Shown in pieces: positions 1 to 12,800 of a DNA stretch of 64,000 nt (its first letter is position 1; each line of letters starts with the position of its first letter). The position numbers and the translations under genes are program-made. Source of the DNA: Cardinalis cardinalis (Eukaryota; Chordata; Aves; Passeriformes; Cardinalidae); contig JACDOX010000030.1 in the NCBI GenBank assembly GCA_014549065.1, forward strand, positions 5,267,670 through 5,331,669, given 5' to 3'. The notes beneath the pieces are model-generated. The model was not told where the DNA came from. It saw only the letters and a program-made list of their open reading frames with translations, and did no database searches.

Positions 1-59
1 ACAAAAAAAAAAATCAAAAAGACACAGGGAAAAAACCCCCAAACAAACAAACAAAACCC

Positions 60-640
60 CAAAGCAGCCGCCGAAGCAGCTTTTCCCCCGCGGCCCCGTC
101 CCGCTCGCCGGTCCGCAGCTCCCGCGGGTCCCGCCCGCTGCCCCCCTGCCCTCCGCGCCCGCGGAGCGGAGCCCTTCGCTGCCGGCTCTGCCGGGTGGCC
201 CCATTGTGCGGCCACGAGCTGTGCGTCCGTCAGAGCCCCGGGGGATAAATCACACCGGGCTGCCCTCCCGCATACCCCCAGCGCCACTTTTTGGACAGCT
301 GAATATTTTGGGTGGGGAGTGGGTGGGTTGGTTGTTCCCGGTTACTCCGAAGCGATGGTCCCCTGGCGGGAGGGGTAGGAGGGGGTTTGGGTGATGCCTG
401 CGCAGGCTGCGAAGCGTATCCCCCGCTATTCCCGGGGAGGGCAGGCTGCGGGGACAGCCGGGGTCCCGGGGCCCCTCTGCCGCCGGCCGCCTCTGCCGTG
501 AGGACACAGTGCCACCTCCCGGCCAGCCGCGCCCCGGAGGGAAGGAGCCGGGGAAATCCGGGGAGAGAGGGATGGGGTGCAGCCTTGAGGTCTCGGGGAG
601 CCCGGCTCTGCAGTGAGAGGGGATGCGGCTGGGCTTTGCC
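60..640. promoter_or_regulatory. CpG island at left edge, probably the ASCL1 side of a divergent ASCL1/PAH region
   Basis: The stretch is very G+C-rich with dense CpG, unlike the AT-rich DNA to its right. It contains an E-box CAGCTG near 296. In other vertebrates ASCL1 lies next to PAH and is transcribed away from it, so a minus-strand ASCL1 would start at or beyond the left edge. No ASCL1 coding sequence is inside the window, so the link rests on synteny. The open frames here are a by-product of high GC. Confidence 0.4.
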
Positions 641-1140
641 AGCGCCATGCAGGGGACGTGCGAGGAAATGCTGTCTGTCTGGGGTGTAAGGGATAGCTGT
701 AGCATCCTGAGATCTCTGGTAAATGCATGCACGGTGTTGATAAGGGGGATGCCCCCCTCCCATGCACACACACACAAACCACCTAAGATACTCGTGGAAT
801 TCCCATCTGGGAATTTTTTCCATCAGCTTAGAAAATTCCCCTTCCACTGCTTACCGCACCCTCACATGCACTGGGCCATCCTGAACCAGCAGGGAAGCAG
901 GGAGCTGCNGGCCAAGGATAGGCCCAGAGTCCTGGCACAGGAAGGGACATCCTTGCCCAGTCACAAAGACTCAGAGCTCCAGGGAAGCCGCCGCTCTGCA
1001 AATGGGAGCAAAGAGCAGTCTGAAAAGCAGCCAAAGTCCGTGGCCCCTTGAACTCGCATCGTGCCGGCCAGGGGAGCTTGCCAACTTCAGTGCAAAGAGC
1101 CCTGTGAGCTGTGGCTGAGAGCACAGCCAGAAAGGACCAC

Positions 1141-1170
1141 GTGTGGTGTGTGCATGTGTGTGTGTGCACC
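1141..1170. repeat. Short GT microsatellite
   Basis: An imperfect TG/GT run is interrupted by a single CA step. It is a simple repeat with no sign of function. Confidence 0.7.
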
Positions 1171-3294
1171 CAAAGAAAGTGTGTTTTGCAGGGAGAATAC
1201 GTGTTTTTAGGCAAAGGCAAGGTGGGACATCAGCACATATCTGCATATTGTTGAAAGGAGAGGGGGTGCTCAGTGCTGCAGCNAAAGCCCAGAGCAGGAC
1301 TAACAGACTTAAAGCCCAGCTGCTCACACCAGCCAGGGAATCAGGCACATGAGGAAGCTNGAAACCCAAGTGGGAAAACTTGGCTGGCAGCGTCACTGCA
1401 GGNGGATGAACCCATGCTTGGTGTGCTGAAGTTGTATTTCAAAGTGGACAGGGAAGCTCCAGCAGTTTGGACTCTGAAGTGGCCCAAGGTAACAGATGCT
1501 GATGCAACTCCATGTTCCTAAGGGGAAGGTCACTGGGCACACACATGCTCACACAGCCCCACACACCACTTTGCTCCACAACAGGAGACACTGGGAATTC
1601 CTCCTAGCAAGATGGAACTTTGTTTCCTTCAGTCAATGCCTTCTGCTACCAGGCAACCTCTGACAGTGCAGACTGACCAAACAGTGAACTGGTGGTAATA
1701 CACTGGTGATGTTATTATGATTGTGTAACAGCAAGAGTGAGAGATAATCTTGCAAAATAAATACAAAAAGCAGGGGCTAGGAGGCAAAACAGATGATTAC
1801 AAAGATTTGGCAGGAGCAGTATTTTAGGTATTTGATATTTCACTTTGTCTTGCCATTACCCTTGAGTAGAGTGGACACATGTAAGAAAAGGGATGGAGAA
1901 AGGAAAGGAACAGAGACCAAAAGCATGTAAAAGCCATAAAGAAGTAAAAGAGANATTAAAGATTAGTGAAAAGAGAAGGAGTTAGGAAAGAAAGAGGAAG
2001 GCACAAACAGAGGAAAGAATAGTTTATCTCACTGAAAAATACACCAGGTGGCAAGGCATGGTGTGTGGGGAAGGTAAACAAGACTAGTTTCTGGAGTCTG
2101 CTTTGTCCTGCACAGGGGCTATAATCAGAGTTGTCACCATCTTCAACTCACTGTTATTTTTTTCCTGGGTGGCCTTGTGCTGCACAAACACAGGGCACAA
2201 AATACTGGCTACCATCATGAATTTACTGGCTGAGTAGCTAAAAACAAGTAGCTTTTCTACTTCTGGCAATTACTGGAGATACTTTCCCCCACTGCTCTGC
2301 CTTTCCTTGCCCCATCCTACTGCCATGTGAGCAGGATCCAGTATGTTTAGTGTGCATCACATTTGGCTATCTTGACCTGCCAGCCCATACCACAGGNTTG
2401 CTGATCACTTCAGAAATAACTTTCTACCCTACAGGCAGTTTTAGGATGCACAAAGAAGCAGCTCTTCTGAAAAAGGTGTTTGCACCCAAAGCACGGAGTC
2501 ACTTCAGCTGCATGTTATATAATTGATAATTTCAGTGGGATGGATTCTGACTCCACAGGAAGAACTATGAAAATGGTTCCACTCAGTTTCCCCACTGTAA
2601 GGCTGTTGGGTTTTGTAGGTATGAACTATTTACAGTAAGTCTTTTCTAGTGTTCATCTATATGAGTTTGCACAGGTATGCAGGTAGTAGAGCTTCCTTCA
2701 AGTAGAAAATAACTATAAAAATTTTGTCTTCATCATGAAAATATAGCAAGATTATCTGCCTTGGCACAGTTTGTCTTTGTAAGACTTAATTTTCCCAAAT
2801 AGAAAGATAGATACTTGTCAAGCTCCTTCATTTTTTCACCTGCCCTCTGATGTTGGGATACAGATTTCCAATCTCCTTTACCCCCTTCNGTGACTCTTAC
2901 TAAGCCAAATCTGGGCTCTTTCATATCAGTACTTTACTAACCTTTCCTGAAATCATTTATATGTCCCACCCTGTTCCCCTTGTGCTTTCCATGGCTTCCA
3001 CCACATGNAAGCACACGTACATCATCTGCAGTTCTTCTACATCTTCCTGCCCTGGAGCTCTGACCTACTCTTTNCTGCTCCTTTTCTTCCTTTGCCTTCT
3101 TCCCTTTCCCCATGCTCAGGCATATGTGAGGCCAGTGTGAGGTTCATGCTGCTAACTCTTGTCTCATGCTTGCCCTGGGCTGGGTGTCTCTCTCCAGTGT
3201 CTGGTGAGCAGTGGTGTCTCCAGCTCTCTGAGCTCTTTGGAAGCAGCCCCAGAGGTCCTACTAAAGGATAAATCCCTCAGCTGCTGTGCCTTGC

Positions 3295-3417
3295 CAGGGC
3301 TTTCCGTGCCTGATGTCTGACATCCAAAGAGCAATCCTGGAGAACGTCTGCTATCTGCCCAGAGCCTTCTGTGCCTGACATTTGACATCCAAAGAGCAAT
3401 CCTGGAGAACGTCTGAT
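3295..3417. repeat. Tandem duplication, period 65 bp, upstream of PAH
   Basis: The core GACATCCAAAGAGCAATCCT starts at 3319 and again at 3384, with similar flanks (GTGCCTGATGTCT against GTGCCTGACATTT). Two nearly identical copies about 400 bp upstream of the TATA-like box imply a recent local duplication. Confidence 0.85.
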
Positions 3418-3570
3418 ACACGTCCAAGGGGAGTGACCCCGAGGTGAAACCCACCTGAGGCAGAACACGCAGCTGCAGTGGGAAGGAGCGGGCTGGAGGC
3501 TGAACTGAAAACCATGTGTTGGCTTGAAAAAAAATGAAAACAGCTGATGTTGATCAGGAGGAGGAAGGCT

Positions 3571-3579
3571 GTTAATTCA
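3571..3579 (+). promoter_or_regulatory. HNF1 half-site-like motif upstream of PAH
   Basis: GTTAATTCA matches one half of the HNF1 palindrome and lies about 180 bp upstream of the TATA-like box. PAH is known to be an HNF1-dependent liver gene in mammals. Calling this a functional site is inference from position and motif only. Confidence 0.3.
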
Positions 3580-3753
3580 GAGCATGNTGCTCCTCCACGT
3601 TGGGCGCAGCCAGAAGCAATCTGCTGGAGAGCTGCAGCGGCCGCTTGGTGTGCCAGCGGTGGGTGGGGTGGGCGTGCGGGGTGAACGCCCCCTTGGCATG
3701 CTGTCCAGGGGAGGGAGCTGGGGAAGGGAATGGCTCTGCCTTGGCTGCTCCAC

Positions 3754-3761
3754 TTTAAATA
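3754..3761 (+). promoter_or_regulatory. PAH: TATA-like box of the PAH promoter
   Basis: TTTAAATA lies 97 bp upstream of the PAH start codon. Transcription beginning about 30 bp downstream would give a 5' UTR of roughly 70 nt with no upstream ATG, so the ATG at 3858 would be the first one. Transcript data are needed to confirm this. Confidence 0.45.
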
Positions 3762-3857
3762 CCTTTGCACGGATCTCTGGCCACCGGAGTTAAGTCAGAA
3801 GGCTTCACCTGCTGTAGTGGAGGGGCCTCCCTGTGTGGGTATTGCTGCCTTTGCAAC

Positions 3858-3899
3858 ATGGACTCCCAGCACTGCAAAATGAATGGTGACTCTTTCCAG
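3858..3899 (+). CDS. PAH: PAH coding exon 1 (residues 1-14)
   Basis: The ATG has a strong Kozak context (A at -3, G at +4) and opens a 14-codon exon ending CAG before a gtaagt donor, phase 0. Human exon 1 codes for 20 residues ending DFGQ; this one ends DSFQ. It lacks the basic-Leu-Ser phosphorylation motif found near human Ser16. An in-frame ATG at 3765 exists but lies upstream of the predicted transcription start. Confidence 0.75.
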
Positions 3900-6800
3900 G
3901 TAAGTGGTGGGGTCTGTGCCTGCTTTTTGCAGAGGTGGAGGGGTGTCCTGCCTCACTTCTGCTCTCCTATGCTTGTCCTTCCCTCTCTGAGAGGCAGTGT
4001 GACCCCAGAGAAGAATCAAGGTGCCCAGTCCTGATGATTTGCAGCACCTGAGCAATTTTGGCNGCTCTGCATTTGTCTGCTGTTAATTGTGCTCACAAAA
4101 ACACAGTGAGAATACAAACAANCATTGCAACAGCAACCTTATGTACATGGCAAAAAGACAAAGAATCAGAAAAGATCAGAATCTTATTGGGGTTCTTAAA
4201 TGTGTGTGATGAAAAAAAGCTGTCTTGTTTTGTTAAAGGAAAAGAGATGAAAATGTGTGCTCTTCTGGTGTAGCTTTTTGTTAAATTTGGGGCTATCTTG
4301 TCTTCTTTTTTAATGTTTACTGACTGACTGACTTTGAACTCTTTGCTTTGGGAAATACAGGAAAGACCTGAAGTTCATGCCTTTTAAATACAGGCACCGA
4401 TGTTACTGCAGGGGCAAGTGATGTAACCTGAGGTCAGTGTGGTTAATTATTAGGACAAAATTCTGCACTTATCTGTCCTATGCAATGCTGCTGAAGCCAG
4501 AGACAAGCTGAATCAGGTGTGCAAAAAAAAGGGCTTCTATTTCTTATAAGAGCAGAGATGCCAAGGAAGCCTCTATTCCTACTTCTTTGTGTGCTGAGGC
4601 TGAACTCCCACAGTATTTCTCTAGAGTCCCACCTTGCTGCTTATCCAAGTNGTGTAATTGCTTGGTTCCAATGATGACTGCCATGATGAGCATTTAAATA
4701 CTTCAAGAAATCTGACTTGGAAACGAATTCCATTTTCACAAGTAACTTGGAANTCTTTTAATTTGAAATATTTTTTCCCTTCCTCCCCTTCCCCCCTCCC
4801 CCCCCATTTTGCATATCTAGTAAATTTGAACTTTAAAGCAGTGAGGTGAAAATTTTATATCCTGAAATTGCAAGAAAAACTTTCTCTGGCTTTACCAATG
4901 TTGGAATTCGCTCTGAAGGGCTTTAGCTAAATGTCTCAGCAATGGACTAGAAGGCAAGATGCATTAGACAGGATTGTGTTATTGACCCCCAATGCTGCCA
5001 CCTGTGTCAGAATGGCAATACCAATCTATGTGCAATGTGGCTAACTAAAAATGCAGGTTTGTGATTGTCTAAGGTCCAGGGANGGTTGTTCATGCTCTTC
5101 AACTGGTTCTCATTTTATTTCCTGGAAAAGAAACAGAGCTAGAAGAAAATTAGAGCTGAATTTATGCACACTATAAATCACACACACATATCACAAAGAC
5201 AATATTTCAACACAATAAAATTGTTTCTTCAACTCTGGATCATAATCACAATAGTAACAGTAAAACTACCCCAAAGCTGAAATTCCTCCACCTATGTTGA
5301 GGGACAAGAAGTTAAAGTCCAAAATGAGAATGAAAAAACTNATCAACAGTTAAGGCTATGCATAAGTACTACAAAAAGCTCAACAATAATGTGAGTGCCT
5401 GTTTTTGCTGCTATCACCTCCAGTGCATGTGTTGAGGTTTATTATCTGCAGTGTGTATTGATGCAGGCTGCCTCCACATACCCTGATAAGAACTGGGTAC
5501 CAGGAAAACGATCATTTTAGTCTTCTCTCCCTTCTCTCCCAATTAAAGATGTCACCTCTGTGGCAGGCTCAGGCATGGACTGATGCTTTTTAAAAGACCT
5601 TCCAGGGGGCTGAGTGCNTATGCAGATGTGCAAGAAGTCAAGCAAGTATGAGGCTGATTACAGCATTAGTGCCTGCTCCCTACTGCAATAGAAATCAACT
5701 TACAAGAGCAGGAAAATGGCTGAGGACAGATTGAAAGCAGCTGATCTNAACAAATCAAAGCTAGTGACCAATGAGTTTGGAAAGGTTTTTTAAGGCTTTT
5801 TTGTCTAATCTCATTGTACAAAGAGAACAATTATTATCATCAGNATTACCTTGCAAGACTTCAACTTTNNNTTATATCCCCTGCAAGTATGCAAATCATG
5901 ATTTCTTTATTTGTCACACACATTCAAGTCAATCTGTCATATAAGTTNGTTCTCACAGCATGACTTGGCAAGAATATTTTAAATATATGACTGCATGTCT
6001 TTTAGAGCAGTTTCATTGCAGACAGTGAAAACCAAAATCTCGACCCATTGGACAGACAATGGTGGAGCCAGTTCTGCCCTTGAGATCGGTTTTGGCTGTG
6101 GTGGGTGAAAACAGAAGGAAAAAGCAATGCATGGACAGTGCTTGAGATGACAGTTTTGGTCACACTACCGTAGAATTTCAGTGCTACAGACATTTGTTTT
6201 GGCTTTTGCCAGACTCCTGTCATCGTTTTCCCTTGTGGTTGCTTGAGGTGTAAATGGGTTTCATTAGGCAGCTGACACATCACTTCCAGCTGCTTTTCCT
6301 CTTGGTCCTCCCCATGTAAGAGCTGGGCTGACTCCCTGGCTGCATGGGGACTCAGGAGACACAGAGATGCTGCAGGAAGTGTCACAGCTGAACAGGTGCC
6401 AATCTTCCTTCTGGNGCAGCACTTTTCCTACAGTTTGCACTAGAGGTCCCTCATAAAGCTGGAAGACATTTGGAAAACCTTTCCAGCCTCTAGAAACAAA
6501 GCCAGATAGAAAAATGTGTGGCCAGTCTGTTAGCAGAAACCTTGGGGGCAGCGTTGGAGATGGCCTGAAGAATCAGCAATTATTTACTTTACAAAAGAAG
6601 GCAGCTCTTCATAGCTCTGCCTCAGGAAATGTAGGCCCACCAAGAGCTTTATGGCTTCAGGGCAGCTGGCTTTGATTGGTAATTTGTCTTCCACAAAGGC
6701 TATCTTTGCTGAGGACAATATTTGGGAACTGGAACTCTTTTTACTCTGATTTATATGTTCAATTGAGCAATAACCATAATGAGAGCAAGCTCTGCCCNAA

Positions 6801-9800
6801 AATACAGATCTTTATAAGGAATATTTAAATGGGTACCTTGACTCAAGCTTTAGCCCAGGTCTTGTTACACCAGGACTCCTCTGTGTTGCAGATGTCTGGT
6901 GGGATCTTTGAAATAACAACCACAGGCAATGTGTCCAAGGCCAGTAGATGTTAAAANAAGTGAAGTAAACACACAAATAAGACGTTAATCATTAATGTGN
7001 CTTCCAGAAGTTTGTGATGGTTGTACATCAAATTTACTCTGATATCAGAAAAATGAGGTGATTGAAATCTCAGCAGGCATTTACCTGNCNTGCCAAGTAC
7101 CCAGCTTTCAAGATCTGCCTCCACTCCAGGGCTCAGTTTCCTCTTTCAGAAGTGGTGAAATANCTCTTCCCTTCTTAACAGGGCTTTTGTGAAAAGAAAC
7201 ACATGTAGAGACATGCAAAGACATTCTAGTAATGAGAACTGTGAAAATAATGAAAATAAACCTTTGAGAGTACGGAAAATTGCCTTTTGGAATTTGCAGA
7301 GCAGAAAATCAGTAAGAGAAAGGGAACAAACATAAATGAAAACACATCTTGCCCCGAGTCTTTACTCATTGTGGGATTTAGGGAAGATCTAAAAGNTTGC
7401 TCCAACATTTTTCTTTTTTTTTTCCTTTGATTTTCTTTGCTTGATGTTGTTGTTTTGTTTTAAAATCACCTTCCATATCCTTCCTGTGAATACTACCTCT
7501 CTCCTGGGGATACCTGGAAGGTACAAGCAGAACTGAGGGGAAACACAGATCTGCATATCTGCCCAGAGCTCGTCCACATTCCTCTGCTTAACCTTGAGTG
7601 CTGATGAAAAAGAAGCTTGAGGGAAGGACTCTGCACTGGAGCTGAAACCAAAGTGCAGAAATGTTTCCAGTCATCCCTGAGGGGTGAAGTGAGGCAGGAT
7701 GGTATTGGGTTTATTTGCATGTCCCTTTTGACTACCTTGCTCTCACAAGGGCTCTAGTCGGAGAGAAGGGATTTGTGTCTACCTTGCTCTCACAAGGGCT
7801 CTAGTTGGAGAGAAGGGATTTGTGTCTCTGCCCACACAAATCAGAGCAGCCCCAGAGCTGTTTTATACCTTTCTTTACATCACTGCTGCTGTGCAAAAGG
7901 GACATGGAGAAAGACAAAACTGACTCCTAAGGTGAATGGTAATAATTTTTGTTTATTTTTTTACTTTCCTTTCAGGAATCTAGCTACATTGAAGACTCCC
8001 CCAGTAAAAATGGTGTGATTTCTTTGATTTTCTCTCTGAAAGAAGAAGTCGGGGCATTGGCTAAAGTCCTGCGCACGTTTGAGGTAAATATTTTCCTTCA
8101 GGTCTCTACAATTTTGTCTTGCAGCCANGCTTTCTTGGGGTCTTGGAGGTTGTGTTTGTGATCCTTTTTCATTGCTATTACAGGGAAAAGCAGCCTCCAT
8201 TTCTATTCTGAGCTTAAAATCCCTTTAAGTCTTGGGGCAGAAGTAGCTTTTTTAAATTAAAACCTCTACCCCACATGAGGGTAGGAAAAATGCATTTTTT
8301 CCNTTTAAAAGGGAAATATTTAATCATAACTGCTGTAGTAAAAGGTAGGCATGAGTTGGGCTGTGACCTAAGATTGACTTANAACCAAATGGTTTGCCTT
8401 ATAACTTGTAAGGCAAATACAACCTGCATGTGAGCCATGNGACTCACAATGCACATTGCACAAGGTGTTTCTGCTGGGGGCAGCTCTTAGCTCTTCTCCA
8501 CACAAAAAAATCTGTTATAAATTATTCTACCATCTCCCCCCTGCAGTACTTCTGCAGTGTGGGTAGAGGGTGCCTTCAGAACAGCATAAAAATGACAACA
8601 CTTTTTTTCACACCAAAGGGACTCAGTAACTCAGGCTGAGTGATTTGGAAAAGTTTTAGGGAAACAAGGAGCCATTTACCTTTCAGGACACTGTGTGCTT
8701 ATTTATTCTTGCAGAAATATTTCCCAGATGTCATGAATGTTGTTTGAAAAGCACGAAATCCTTGCGGTTCAGGATGGTTGTGTTGCAACACACAGCTGTG
8801 TACTCTGTGCTCCCAAGCAAATACACTTTTATATTGGTTCTGTGGCTTTTTTTTCCTTTTTTTTTAATGTAATAGTTGTGCCTGAAAACAGCAATTATTT
8901 TAGAACACTCTAAGAAGTTGTGGCCTGCATATTTTCCGTTCATAAATTGAATTTACTAGGAAATGAGAGGTTGTGTGTTATGGGTACAAAAGAAAAATAA
9001 TCATGAGTTTTAGGACATATTTGATTGATTAGGATAAAAGGAAATTCACCAACTACAGAAGAGCAAGTCTAAATCTGTGAATTCACTAATAAAATCCTGC
9101 AAAATGTCCNTATGTCAGTGACGTGCATGTCTGTAAATGAATTAATGAGACTGATGATATTCTCTTATTAAATGCATTGATGTCTACTAAATAAATTGCT
9201 GTCAGCTCTAAAGAAAGAGGAGCTTTCTGAGCTTCCTTTGTAGAGGAGCTAGTATAGGAAAGAGAGAAGTAACCATTTCTTGCCCCAAAGCAGACACCTA
9301 AACCAGACCAACAGAGTCGCTTTTTCCCCGTGGCCTGATTGCAGCTGAGAGGTTGGGACTCAGTTGGTTTTCCACCCAACAAAGCCAATTCTTTCTGTGC
9401 TANCTCTCAGCCTCCTCCAGCACCAAGGCTTGACAAGAGACCTGGCATAGGTGCTCTTATATCAGTTTTACATTTGGCGTTGTACTGGGGGGAAGGATGG
9501 ATGGACGGACAGATGGATGGATGGATGGTGGGATTTAATGGTACGAGCACAGCTCCTCAGGGCTGTTGTTAGTGAATTCCTGGTGTAAACCAGAGCAGCC
9601 TTTGGGCTGTTGTAACTCCGTTCCAAGAACTGCACAGAGGTGTAAGTTTTACATACACGCACGGCTGGGAGAACCTTCCCCCTTTTCCATCTGAGCCATA
9701 GCTGTGGTGCCTCAGAGAAGCAGACTTTGTGCTCACTGACATCACAGCACAGACAGGGAAAGTGGTGGTAGGCAGGTAAAGAGTGGAAACAAACAGGAAG

Positions 9801-12800
9801 AACTCGAGGGAATGTTTTTGTCTTGTTCTCCTTCACTGCCTAATAGCATTAGCTGAGAGATGCTACTGGAGCTAGCTCAGACTCTCTGTGGGTGGGCTCC
9901 CTGGGCAGGGAGACACCCAGCCTTGTCCCCTGGTTTGTGTCACCAGCTTGCTGCTGGCTTGTNGAGATGTGGTGGATTTGTCTCAGAGGGGCCTCACAAG
10001 AGGAGATGTGAGGGTGGCTGCTCCAGCTGTCATTGCCTCATGCAGCCACATGCAGTAGGAAAAGAGAAAACTGACAGGCCACAAATAGGATCAGGCTGTT
10101 TCCAGGAGCAGATGTTGGAGCTGCAATTGTTCACTTCATGGAGGGGGTCCACACCTTGTGCAGCTGCTGGTGCTGATGTGTTTTATGTCTGAACCTTCTG
10201 CTCCTTGCTGAGGTGGGGATGCCCAGACTGCTGGCACCTCTCTGGGCGCTCCTGCAGGGAATGCAGGCAGAGGGCACAGCTCAACCCCCTCCTCCCAGCT
10301 CGGGTTTGGGAGTGATTAAGGGACAGTGCCTCCAGCACTGGCTTTGAGGGTTCTGCCTCTTTTCTAGACAGTCTGTAAAACTAATGTGGGACATGAAAGG
10401 GAGAGGAGGAGGAGGGTTGAACGAGCTGTAAGTATGAAAGACTTTGAAAATTTGCCCTCTCTCTCAGGGAAGGAAGCATGGAAGCAAGATCCAGACTCAG
10501 ACTGAGTCATAGGGAATCGAGGGGATATCTAAAGAAAGGAGAAATCTTGAGGAGCCATCAGCACACAGGATGTCTTTCTGTAGAGGAGGTTTCTGTATGG
10601 ACCTGGGAAGGCTCATCCTCTCCTTGGTTTAAGAACCGAAAATTTTTTTTTATTCAGCCACACTTGAGTCCCTTCCTGGGATGCATTCCAGGATTCACAC
10701 CCTGCCTATGTCCCTGTGCCGGGGTGAAACTGTCCAGACTTTAGCCCCTGTCACAGCTTGTTCTCCACAGGCAGCAAGATGAAGGGACACCAAAGGGTGT
10801 GCTCTAGCCTGGGCCTGCCCCTGGATACCATGAGGTCCAAGACTTGTGGCTCCTCAAGCATCATGGCAGGTAGAATCTCTANTCACCCACAGGGCAAACC
10901 AGCCAGAAAGGAATTAGTGTCCAAACACAGCCCAGATGGAAAAGGTAAACCCTCATTGTGGGAGCCAGGATGGACTGAAGGTAGGGGAGCCTCCTCCAGG
11001 CAGGNGGAGGCTCAAGGCTGAGGGCTGCAGAGGGCTCNTGGCGCAGAATTATGTCCTCTAAATGAGACCCCAAGATTAAGAGAATTTCANTGTGTTTTTG
11101 TGGAAAAAGTAATGTTTGTCCTGCTCAAACATCCCTNGGGGTTGCTCATGCAGTTGGCAGAGTACTGCAGGCTCACATTTGGTTTTTTGCTCAAAGACCC
11201 AAACTCTAGTTTTCTGTTCATGTCCCAGTTGCACACAAGTTTGTGGTTACAGTGACAACTCTTGTTTTTCCTGTGTAGCTTGAGGGTTTTTTCCTGAGGA
11301 ATCTTCTCAATGCACCTTCTCTTTTTGTCTGCTGGCTTTAGGTCCAAAACATACTTGATTATTTCCACTTTTTTCTTATGTTTGCTCAGGAAGATCCATC
11401 TAAACACCTGACCTCAGCAGGGTTCTAAGCTGTTCTGATCTCTGGCTCTTGTCTCTCCTCTCTGGTTTGCAAATCCTTGCCTGACTGCATGAATCTGTNC
11501 CTCCTGGACTGGCATAGCATAGAGCTCTGCCACTGCTGGCAGTACAGCCCCTGCAGCCCCTTCCTCACCTGTCCTGTGGAGAGATGTGTCTGCAGGGCCA
11601 GATTCACATTCTGNTGTGCTGTGAAGTGTTAGCAGCTCAGTCATGCTCAGCATTAAGCAGATTGCTAACGCTGAATCCACTTTGCTTCCACACTAACTTC
11701 TCTGTTTGTATGTTGGGGATGTGGCAGACGTTCACTTTTTGCTTGTCAAACCCAATTGTTTTGCACTTGAAAAGCCCCTTTGTCACCTCTGCCCTCATTG
11801 CAGGCTCGAGGGTGGCTGTAGGGACAGCACAAATCCACCAGCAGGGTCTTTACACTGACTTGATTTTAATGGGATCTGCTGTACACTGAGGTATTCCCTG
11901 GTGCAGCCCTGTGCTGTTTATTTGTGTTGTAGAGGATGAGAGCTAGGCAGCCAAAACCTGAATAATTATCTTCATCTGAAACAGAAGAGCNCACACGAGT
12001 AAAGTATCATGCTTAAAATCAGGAAGACGGAACAGTCATGATGAAATTGTGTTTCTTTTTTGATTCACTGGATACATCAAAACTGTTCAGAGTATAAGTT
12101 GAGGACAGAAAAAAAGAGAAATCTTCCAGGTTTCTTATCAAAACTGAAAAAGCAAAACTGAGCACTTTGGGTTGACCCAAGTGTTATGCTTGGTAAAAAT
12201 ATTTGTTTCTCTGTAGTGATAAAAACTTATTGAAATTGAGGAAGCTTTTTTAAACCACAAAGTTCATTCTGAAAAAAAAAAGTGAAGAAAACCCCACATT
12301 ATTCCCCCTCAAAGATTGCCTTTTCTGTAGTTAAATTCATCATCAAAAAACTCCGAAATAACAATTTCCATATACAAAAAGGATTGCCTTCAGTTTCAAT
12401 TGCAGATTTTCCACATGAATTTGTGAATACACGAATCTTCTCTGAAGTTATTTTCCTGCTGGATTTACAAGTAGTAGATTGTCAGCTGTTTTAAGTGGCA
12501 AACGTTGGAACACATCACAAGTTTGCCCAACCCATTGTGAGAGAGGATCCTTCTATGTTCCCTTCAGTGATGGGACCTTCTCAGATACAGAGCAGGACTT
12601 CAGTGCAAGGTGCAACCATCAGTGGGGAGGGCTCTAGCTCAAAAGCAAAAAAAAAAAAGAGTTGATTTGCACCAAGTACTCCTGCTCCCAGTGTAAGGGG
12701 GTTAGTTACTGTTCCATGGAAGGATGGGATGGGAGTAACAAGCTNTACTAAATGAGACTTGCCGCTTTTAGAGTCAGCAGAGGCATCTGTGGTTTCCGTT

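Larger units (their letters stand above)
641..3570. other. Upstream region of PAH without genes
   Basis: The sequence is mostly AT-rich and unremarkable. It holds a short GT repeat (1141-1170) and a 65-bp tandem duplication (from about 3295). I see no coding sequence that resembles a known protein. Confidence 0.6.

Noticed and set aside
230..847. Minus-strand open frame of 205 codons, and overlapping frames in the CpG island
   Set aside because: High GC lowers stop frequency. The translation is proline/arginine-rich with no domain, and several frames are open at once.
3765..3857. In-frame upstream ATG (3765) as the PAH start
   Set aside because: It lies only a few bases after the TATA-like box, upstream of the likely transcription start, and adds a cysteine-rich stretch unlike any PAH.
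6002..6385. Minus-strand open frame of 127 codons in PAH intron 1
   Set aside because: It has no family resemblance, no splice or promoter context and lies within an intron.
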